A stretch of DNA of 64,000 bases from Falciphora oryzae (taxonomy: Eukaryota; Ascomycota; Sordariomycetes; Magnaporthales; Magnaporthaceae): NCBI GenBank assembly GCA_000733355.1, contig JNVV01000043.1, positions 129,392 through 193,391 on the forward strand, written 5' to 3'. Both the position numbers and the translations under genes were made by a program. The notes below the pieces were generated by a model, which was not told where the DNA came from, did no database searches, and saw nothing but the letters and a program-made list of their open reading frames with translations. Shown one piece after another: positions 57,340 to 64,000 of the stretch (within the stretch, counting starts at the first letter, position 1; each line of letters starts with the position of its first letter).

Positions 57340-57759
57340 TCCTTTTTTTCAGTCGGCTCGGATAGTATACAAATAATAAGGAATCCAATGATTCTGGATT
57401 TTTTTCTCCTAATATACGCAGCCGCAGAGGAGAGAGGCTGCTCCAGGCGAGTACCACCTCTGGCCTTATCAACCAAGCCAGGGAATGGTACGAGTACTAG
57501 GAATTCATGGTAAGGCTGCCGGAACGCCTCTCACAGGCTGGCGATAATCGACTGGCTCCCGGCTGAAGCGCAGATATGTGAAATTTGTTCATGTCATGCT
57601 TCCCGATTGGATTGCAATTGTGAAGCACGCGGGCGCAAATGTGCAATTCTTCTTGCGGGAGGTGGCTGCATGAAGCTGCCCTCCAAGTTCACCGCCACTT
57701 CTCAGCTAAAATCAGGCAACGACCTCCATCTCAGTAGAGCCGTCTCAGGCGAGCAGATC
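57340..57759. promoter_or_regulatory. divergent promoter region (544-aa gene / ispE)
   Basis: About 270-420 bp separate the two divergent starts, depending on which IspE start is used. It presumably holds both promoters; no discrete element is identified. Confidence 0.35.
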
Positions 57760-58725
57760 ATGGCAACGAAATCGAGCGAAAGCCGTACGCAAGGTCCTCG
57801 GGACATTGTCGTCCGTGTCCCGGCAAAGGTCAATGTATACCTCCAAGCCGGCCCGGCCCGCGATGACGGCTACCACGACATAACCACAGTCTACCAGGCA
57901 GTTTCACTCTACGACGAGCTGCATATCGGTTTCGCCAGCACCGCACCCAGCCTGTTCATGACGATAGCCGGTGAGGGGGCAGAGAAAATTCCGACAGACG
58001 GCCGCAATCTCGTCCTCAGAGCTGCCCAGGCGCTTGCGGCCGAAGCCGGGATCGAGGCTCGCGCTCGCTTCCACCTGCAGAAGTCCATCCCCGTCGAAGC
58101 CGGGCTCGGTGGAGGCAGCGCAGACGCCGCCGCGGCCCTTGTCGGTTGCAATTCGTTGTGGCGGCTAGGGTTCTCGAAAGAGTCATTGATGAAAATCGGG
58201 GCCCAGATCGGGGAGGACGTCCCTTTCTTGATCCATGGCATGATGGCGTTCGGCAAGGGGCATAAGCAACCGTTGGAGAGCATCTCAACCGGAGACTCTA
58301 CTTGGTATTGGGTCCTGGGAATGCCGCACTCGGGTCTCGCTACGAAGGACGTCTTCGTGAGGTTCGACGAGCTGACGCGTGAGGCCGAGGACGGCGACGA
58401 GTACGGCAGGCGCCTCGAGGCGTGCCTGACGACGGATTGGGGACGCAGAACTCCAGAGCAGTTGGCGGGGCTCATGTGCAACAACCTTGAGGCCCCGGCG
58501 ATCTCCTTGCTATCCGATATTGCTTCTGCTTTGGCGGCTGGTCATGCGGCGGAGGCTCTGTCCAGTGTCATGACAGGGTCCGGGTCGACTTGCATATTCC
58601 TAGCCAAGGACGAGAAGCACGCCGAAGACCTGGCTACCCGCCTCAGGTCGACCGGTCTGTTTCGCGACGCCATCAGGGCAGCCGGCCCTGTTTCCGGAGC
58701 ACTGATTCTGGATGGACAAGACTAG
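57760..58725 (+). CDS. ispE: IspE-type 4-diphosphocytidyl-2-C-methyl-D-erythritol kinase (GHMP family), 321 aa, bacterial origin likely
   Basis: A single exon. GHMP-kinase signatures are complete: VRVPAKVNVYL with Lys23, the ATP-binding PVEAGLGGGSADAAAAL (Gly-rich loop 115-125), GEDVPF with the catalytic-type Asp153, and the C-terminal MTGSGSTCIFLA (271-282). The details (DDGYHDITTVYQAVSLYDE, the WYWVLG...GLATKDVF...FDEL block) match actinobacterial IspE. IspE phosphorylates CDP-methylerythritol in the MEP isoprenoid pathway, which fungi lack. The frame stays open upstream to ATGs at 57670 and 57607; I chose 57760 because it gives a bacterial-size enzyme. Absence of introns and of fungal homologues of the pathway points to horizontal transfer. 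Native substrate is unknown: another phosphoryl acceptor is possible. Confidence 0.88.
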   Translation: MATKSSESRTQGPRDIVVRVPAKVNVYLQAGPARDDGYHDITTVYQAVSLYDELHIGFASTAPSLFMTIAGEGAEKIPTDGRNLVLRAAQALAAEAGIEARARFHLQKSIPVEAGLGGGSADAAAALVGCNSLWRLGFSKESLMKIGAQIGEDVPFLIHGMMAFGKGHKQPLESISTGDSTWYWVLGMPHSGLATKDVFVRFDELTREAEDGDEYGRRLEACLTTDWGRRTPEQLAGLMCNNLEAPAISLLSDIASALAAGHAAEALSSVMTGSGSTCIFLAKDEKHAEDLATRLRSTGLFRDAIRAAGPVSGALILDGQD

Positions 58726-58830
58726 AAACACACCCACAAACGGACAATTCACATCGCTACCCTTCCTCTGGATACACGAGGGCTACGGATTCGCCGTGCC
58801 CTCATAGGCTTTCAATGAATATTCACCTAT

Positions 58831-59926
58831 CTATGACCTGGATGCGGGTGATACAGGCACGGGCAGCTGCATCGTCAGCCTCGTTACGATCTGGATGTAA
58901 TCCGCCTCGGTCTCCGGCGTCAGAATCCCATGCCTCACAAAAAAGTCAATCATGACCAGCGCGCAGTTCGGCTTGAACTCGCCGCCCTCCAGCGCATCCC
59001 GGACCTGCCCCACCGTCCACAGATAGAACGCGGCTACCTCTCCATCGTGACCCGGTTCGAGCTTCATGTCCTCGGGCACCTCGGCATCGTACACGTACAG
59101 CACCGTCGGCGCGATATACCCGGCCTCAGGGTGCCTCCTTACGTACGAGACGAGCCCCCGGGGGCGGGCGTGATGCCTCGTCCAGGAGGGCGGGAGAGAA
59201 GCCTCCTCCTCCGCCTCAGCCAAAATGCAGTCGAACGGCGTGTCAGCGGCCTTGACGCCCCCGGCCACCGAGGTGTCCAGCATGTTGGGATACGTGAAAA
59301 TGTGTGAGTTGCGGCGCGCGATCCAAATCCGGAGCTCTGGCGCGGACTCCGCTTCGCCCCCTTGCCCGCCGGCCCCAGACTTGCATGGCGTGAGGGCCGC
59401 AGTGTTGGTCCGACTATAGGTGTAAGCGACCAAGTGGGCTCCCCGCGAGGCTACGCCAAACAACGGCGTCGGGAAGCGCTCCACGTGCACCGGCTGGTCG
59501 GGATAGTTGGCTCCCAGGATGGGGTACAGCTCGCTGTGCTCGCCGTGCACGATAGCGAAGACGTTGGCATCGATGGCGGCGGATACCGTCTTCGCGAACG
59601 CTTCGCTACACGCCCTGCCTGTGTTTTTGCCGCTTGAGCTGTCGTGAAGCTGAACGGAGCGAGACGCGGTGTCGATAGTAAACTCTCCGGCCCATGGCAT
59701 CTGAGCGACCACTGACGGGAGCATGAAACCGTGTGCCCGGTTGTCGTGAGGCAGGAGGAGCCGGAATAGGTTATCATACTCGAAATCCTGAGGAACGCTA
59801 GAACCGGAGACTCCGTGAGTAACGAGGACAGCGGTAGTGCTGGGTTATGCGTGAGTTTGCTTACTTGCTCACGGCGTTTATCAAGTCGAGAAACGTCAGC
59901 CGTGCCTTTGGCGCTTGCGAATCCAT
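58831..59926 (-). CDS. Nudix hydrolase, thiamine-pyrophosphokinase-related type, 342 aa
   Basis: Two exons on the minus strand, 59865-59926 and 58831-59797. The 67-nt intron (GTAAGC donor, TTCTAG acceptor) restores the expected N-terminus: LTFLDLINAVSN then VPQDFEYDNLFRLLLPHDNR and HGFMLPSVVAQMPW. The Nudix box is at ~195-220: AGGVKAADTPFDCILAEAEE, slightly atypical because Asp and Ala replace the usual Glu and Arg, but the EAEEEA core is intact. Relatives of this type (yeast YJR142W-like) hydrolyse damaged thiamine diphosphates. The gene is convergent with ispE, with ~105 nt between stops. Without the intron the frame starts at an internal Met (59724) and loses ~45 residues. Confidence 0.85.
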
Positions 59927-61697
59927 TCCTACCTTGATCTACCATGAGCCAACTGGTAGCATCCAGGCGTTTGAGAGTTTGTGACCGCGTTCGGGGATGT
60001 GACGCCGAAAACCTAGGTGCCTGCCTAAGGTACTTGTCACTTTCTTCGACATTCACGACAAAAGTCGGGGTTGGCCGGGGACCCTCAAGAGCTCCGTTCG
60101 CGGAATCCCCCGGGTATGGCGGGACTGGCAGGGCGAACCGTGGGGGCCCCGCTAACCGCCGGTCCGCTCCCCAGCCAAACCTTTAGAGTGGGGCACCCGA
60201 ACTTGGCCATTCCCCCGTCTTGGTCGTCAAAAAATCACACAGGCGGCCACAGGCAACGATACCACCTTTCCTTTGTACTACCCGGACTAACAGTAGGCTC
60301 GTTGGTTCCCCGCAACCCCGGCCGGGCCCAGGGGNNNNNNNNNNNNNNNNNNNNNNNNNNNNNNNNNNNNNNNNNNNNNNNNNNNNNNNNNNNNNNNNNN
60401 NNNNNNNNNNNNNNNNNNNNNNNNNNNNNNNNNNNNNNNNNNNNNNNNNNNNNNNNNNNNNNNTTTCCGGCACACTCGCCGGCCGAACGCACTACTACCA
60501 CCCGCAGCGCTCACAACGCCGGCGTATATACGCCCTGTTGCCGATCGCCCGCTCACCAACAAGGAGCGCCGGAATGCGGCCCGACCTCCGTGTGCCTTAG
60601 GGTTTAATTTGTTAGCCGCCTCGATAGCAGCACTATAGCCTCGTGCAGATAAGCTTAGGTAGCGCTAGCACGCTGTATGCCCCTAGGGAGGCAGGGACTG
60701 GTAAATCCCGACTAAACGACGTTAAATATACTCGCTCACTCACTCACTCACTATGAGTATAGGCAAAACAGGCAAGCAAGGCCCCCTAGAAAGCAGTTAG
60801 CTGCACCTGACCATGCGTTCCCCCGCCCGCCGCCTCTTCAAGCCGGGAAATCCGGTGTGTGCTGCTGCATCTGGGTCCAGTCAAACGGTCGCAGCTGGCG
60901 TGGTAACGAAGCCGGGAATACGGAGCCCTGGAACCCTGCGACCGGCCACCAGACGTTGTGAAGCACCGCCCGCAACCCTTGATGGCGAAGCCATTTTCCC
61001 ACTAGACGTGTTTGGCCAAGCAGCTCCGCCACGTCTACTCTTTCGGCCGGCATCGAGGTGCATGCTTCCACGCCCCTACACTGTAACGTTTGGTCCCTAC
61101 TTTGAATTAAAATGTAGATGATTCCACGGGCACCAGGGTCTTTCCCGGCTACGCAGTTGCTGTTGGGGTACAGTGTCAGGGGAATGGAATCCAAATATTC
61201 GCCAACTTGGAGTTCTCCTATCGTTTGAGCCGAGCTTCTTTGCGCGGGAAGAGAGTCGCAGGCAATGGCGCTATATGAATCTCGCTGGGGTGGGGCAGGT
61301 CCGGCCCGCGCGGGCGTTTCAGCCATGCTGCCCCACCCCCGCACCTTAGAAGGGCCCCATAGTGGGGTCAGGCTGCCCTGTTGGGAGGATCGAAAAGGCT
61401 GGCGCCTGATCATGGTTGAACGCTTTTTGGTTCCCACCCTAAAACACTCAACCATCACATTCCCCCCATATTCCAGGCGCAAACAGACAACGAGCCACGT
61501 TTCCTGAAAGATTTTCCGTGGCTTATTTCACTGAAAAAGTTCCATCCCAGAACCAAAACGCCACCTAGGTATTTAAGCTGCTGTTAAGCGGCCTCGCCCT
61601 AGAAGTTATCCGAGAACCCGCACTGAGGTAGCCGTTTGGAGTTCTCGTAGTCTTCGTTAGATAACGGAATATCGTGGTGCCAGCCTCATACAGCAGC
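59927..61697. other. intergenic with assembly gap, no supported gene
   Basis: It contains an N run, a (CTCA)n stretch near 60732-60752, and a 214-codon minus-strand frame (60838-61482) without any motif, which I do not accept. The last part is the promoter of the BTB gene at 61698. Confidence 0.4.
60335..60463. other. assembly gap (129 N)
   Basis: A run of N in intergenic sequence. The left flank is CCCCGG-rich. Confidence 1.
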
Positions 61698-62603
61698 ATG
61701 GATCTTGATAACCCCGATCTACCGTTCTCTAAGTCCGAAAAGAAGGCGAAGAAGGCAAAGAAGGCAGCAGTGGAAGAGGAGCCGGCCCCAAGCACCACGT
61801 CGTATGGTATGGATAACCCGTCAAAGGAGCTCATGGGAGCCTTGAAACGGTAAGGTCCTATTTTTTTCCTATACTCACCCGAATTTGTCCCGCAAGTGCT
61901 AAAAAAAAAAAAAAAAAAAAAAAATCTCGCCTTTAGGCTTCATTTTAGCGGAGAATGGTCGGATTTGACCATCTCGTGCGGCGGAAAGCAATACTACGTG
62001 CACAAGTCAATCATATGCCCACGGTCCAACTTTTTCGCCGCAGCGTGCCGTGGCAACTTCAAGGTGGGAATTGTGGCTTCGAATCTCGACTGCTTGATGG
62101 CATCAGCTAATGTTGCTTTACTATCGTTCCTTTCCCAGGAGGCGCAAGAAGGGAAGATCAGCCTTCCAGACGATGACCCCCAAGCCGTCGATTTGATGGT
62201 GTTCTACTTCTACCACCTCGAATACGATGTCTTTCGATCGCGAACAGAAGTCGGCCCAGATGGAGGTCCCGATGCCGATAAAGGCTGGGAGCTTGTTGTC
62301 CATGTGAGGGTTTACGCCCTTGCGGAAAAGTACGGTGTCGCTGGCCTCAAAGACCTCGCTTTTCGCAATTTCACGACCGCGGCCCAGGCCTATTGGAACA
62401 GCGACAGTTTCCTTAATGCGGCACGTGAGGCGTATGCATCCACCCTGGAAACTGATCGGGGACTGAGGGATGTCATAACGACAACTTTCTATATGCACAA
62501 GGAACTGCTGAGCAAGAAGGAGGCACAGGAGATGATCAAAGAAGTGCCTATGCTATCGTTCGACCTGCTCATGCATGTACATCGGGAAAGAAGTTACTGG
62601 TAG
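61698..62603 (+). CDS. BTB/POZ domain protein, 247 aa
   Basis: Three exons: 61698-61849, 61937-62063 and 62139-62603, with introns of 87 and 75 nt, frame-consistent throughout. The N-terminus has a Lys/Ala-rich run. The BTB domain starts with FSGEWSDLTISCGGKQYYVHKS, then SIICPRSNFFAAAC, and continues after intron 2 with KISLPDDDPQAVDLMVFYFY and a VYALAEKYGVAGLKDLA helix, which is the standard fungal arrangement. Intron 1 holds a ~21-nt A-tract next to its acceptor. No second domain is visible. Function is unknown: such single-BTB proteins are expanded in filamentous fungi. Confidence 0.85.
61903..61924 (+). repeat. poly(A) tract in intron 1 of the BTB gene
   Basis: An almost pure adenine run, which is prone to length error in sequencing, sits 12 nt before the intron acceptor. 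Confidence 0.85.
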
Positions 62604-63747
62604 GCTGGGGAATTCTCGCATACAGGGAGCCAACAGCTAGAGGATCCCAGATAGGTAGGCATGCTCTTTCGAATTTCCTCCGCATTTTCCTTCCAAGTAC
62701 TTGCTAAATGAGATTCCAATGTTCTAACTATACACCACCAAGCTCGTTCAAAAGCTAGAGTACCGGGGCAAGGCCGGATGGGGAGCGCTGTAGGACATCG
62801 GTGTTCCGAGCAAGCGTGAAGGCATTGTCCAGCAGCCACAGGCAGGAGATCGCAGAGAAGAACAAGCAACCAATTTGGGCCAGAAAAGATGCCCAGCGTT
62901 ACGCCCAGTGCGGCAGTGCGTGTTCAGGCTTCGTCCATCTGGGACGCAGTTGGTTCGCATGCCATCGTCAGACGCCCCTGGAGCTGGTGGCGCCAGTCGT
63001 CATCAGCGCAGTCGTTTATGGCCGCGCGGCGGCCTTCTGCCCTGATAATGCTGCCGGCCGGAAGGGCCAGTTTTCGGCTCGCTGGCCGGGATTCGTCAAT
63101 CAGACATACTGTACTATCTTAACCCATGAAGGGCCCGATCCGTCGACTTTGCCAACGCGATAGGCCTTCGTATGATCTGGATCGACCAGGAGTGCGTGCC
63201 GCAGCCGACCGAGGAGAGCCCGTAGAAGGGAAGCTACCAGCGGATTGGCGTCCAGGCAATGGATATTGTTTACAATAGGGTTGTAATAGCGGTGGGTTTC
63301 CATAAAGGGCCCGCCGCCGCTCCTCGGCCGCATGCAGGTCCTGGACGTCGCCTAAACCCTGCACCCGACCTTGTCGGCCAACAAAAACATCCTCAAAAGT
63401 TGCTACACAGATTTGCCCGGACGGTTCGGCAAAGGACACGCCATAAACGCCGCAATAGCACTTACGCTGCTCAAACACGGGAATGTCGCGATACGTGCAA
63501 CCGAATCACTATCGTGTGTGCTGATATGTGCCGCTACGAGGTCCGCACGATACGGCCAAAGTGGCGGCGCGCTACGCTTCGCTACGCACTGGCGCCCTTC
63601 CGCCCGCCGTACTTAATTCGGACCTGTCCCTACTTATTCAACAAGGGCTAGGAACGGTGGTGTCCGCTTGCACCTAGACGGTCGACAGGGAGCTGGATCT
63701 CAGTAACGTCCGGGACCAGTACGCCGAGAAGTGGTACAGTCTGTAGA
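62604..63747. other. probably decayed coding sequence
   Basis: No intact gene. A plus-strand frame at 63371-63616 includes DLPGRFGKGHAINAAIALTLL and GNVAI, reminiscent of a degraded Walker A plus following helix (GPPGTGKT type) of a helicase or other P-loop ATPase. The match is weak and the motif itself would be broken. Confidence 0.3.
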
Positions 63748-64000
63748 TGGTTTGCGTGAAGCCAGAGACCAAGACCGCTAAAGACCCACAGGGGCAGGCC
63801 GTACTTCTCGATCGGCACTTGATTAATACCGACGACGAAGGATTTCAGGCCAGGTTCTTAACGGAGCTCGGCCGCAACGGTGGCGTCTTGCCGGGGACTC
63901 GCCGCGGGTTGAACCCGGATCGCATTGCATTTAAGATGCGTCTCGATGCCGACTACATCGAAAATAATCCGGACCTGCGGCGGCGCCTGGCCGAAATCGT
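63748..64000 (+). CDS. partial open frame running off the window end
   Basis: From the ATG at 63748 the frame stays open to the last base (84 codons). The residues look like genuine protein: VLLDRHLINTDDEGFQARFL, ELGRNG, IAFKMRLDADYIENNPDL. A TAG stop lies immediately before the ATG in the same register, and the region upstream (DRELDLSNVRDQYAEKWYSL) reads in the same frame, so this could be the 3' part of a larger broken gene rather than a new start. Family not recognised. Confidence 0.35.

Noticed and set aside
60838..61482. 214-codon minus-strand frame
   Set aside because: No recognisable motif and no support from introns or neighbours; kept as intergenic.

Overview
This window is nuclear DNA from a filamentous ascomycete. 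The genes are dense, carry short GT-AG introns of about 60-120 nt with CTAAC/CTGAC-type branch points, and have GC-rich codon use. The protein set (Rho4, Dad1, Elongin C, Dbr1, Tbf1, Rtp1, type-B lipase) is typical of Pezizomycotina. Stop codons one CpA-to-TpA step from glutamine codons in a relic gene suggest repeat-induced point mutation (RIP). My best guess is Sordariomycetes, probably Sordariales; this is inference, not proof.

Left part (about 3-37.5 kb): mostly core genes. In order: an unknown 233-aa protein; a predicted mitochondrial coiled-coil protein; Rtp1 (RNA polymerase II import); a 430-bp palindromic MITE with TA target-site duplication; a protein-kinase relic; an alpha/beta hydrolase divergent from the lariat debranching enzyme Dbr1; Elongin C divergent from the GTPase Rho4; the DASH subunit Dad1; an NAD(P)-dependent aldehyde dehydrogenase with a 23-nt microexon; a TRFH/Myb telomere-repeat factor (Tbf1/TRF type); a Cys/His-rich repeat protein interrupted by an assembly gap; and a small CxxC protein.

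Right part (about 38.4-64 kb): an accessory compartment. It holds RIP-scarred chromodomain and Myb-like relics with a local duplication; a giant membrane/ankyrin protein whose C-terminal 32-residue repeats include two identical 96-bp copies (a sign of concerted evolution as in fungal recognition proteins) and whose N-terminus is split by a frameshift; two BTB proteins; a dynamin-GTPase pseudogene; a secreted carboxylesterase/lipase; an unknown 544-aa membrane-anchored protein; and further decayed coding scraps.

The most notable gene is an intronless, intact-looking IspE (4-diphosphocytidyl-2-C-methyl-D-erythritol kinase) of actinobacterial type at 57.8-58.7 kb. It is an enzyme of the MEP isoprenoid pathway that fungi lack, and it is convergent with an intron-containing fungal Nudix hydrolase. 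It is a strong horizontal-transfer candidate with an open question about its substrate. No RNA gene or CRISPR array could be supported.
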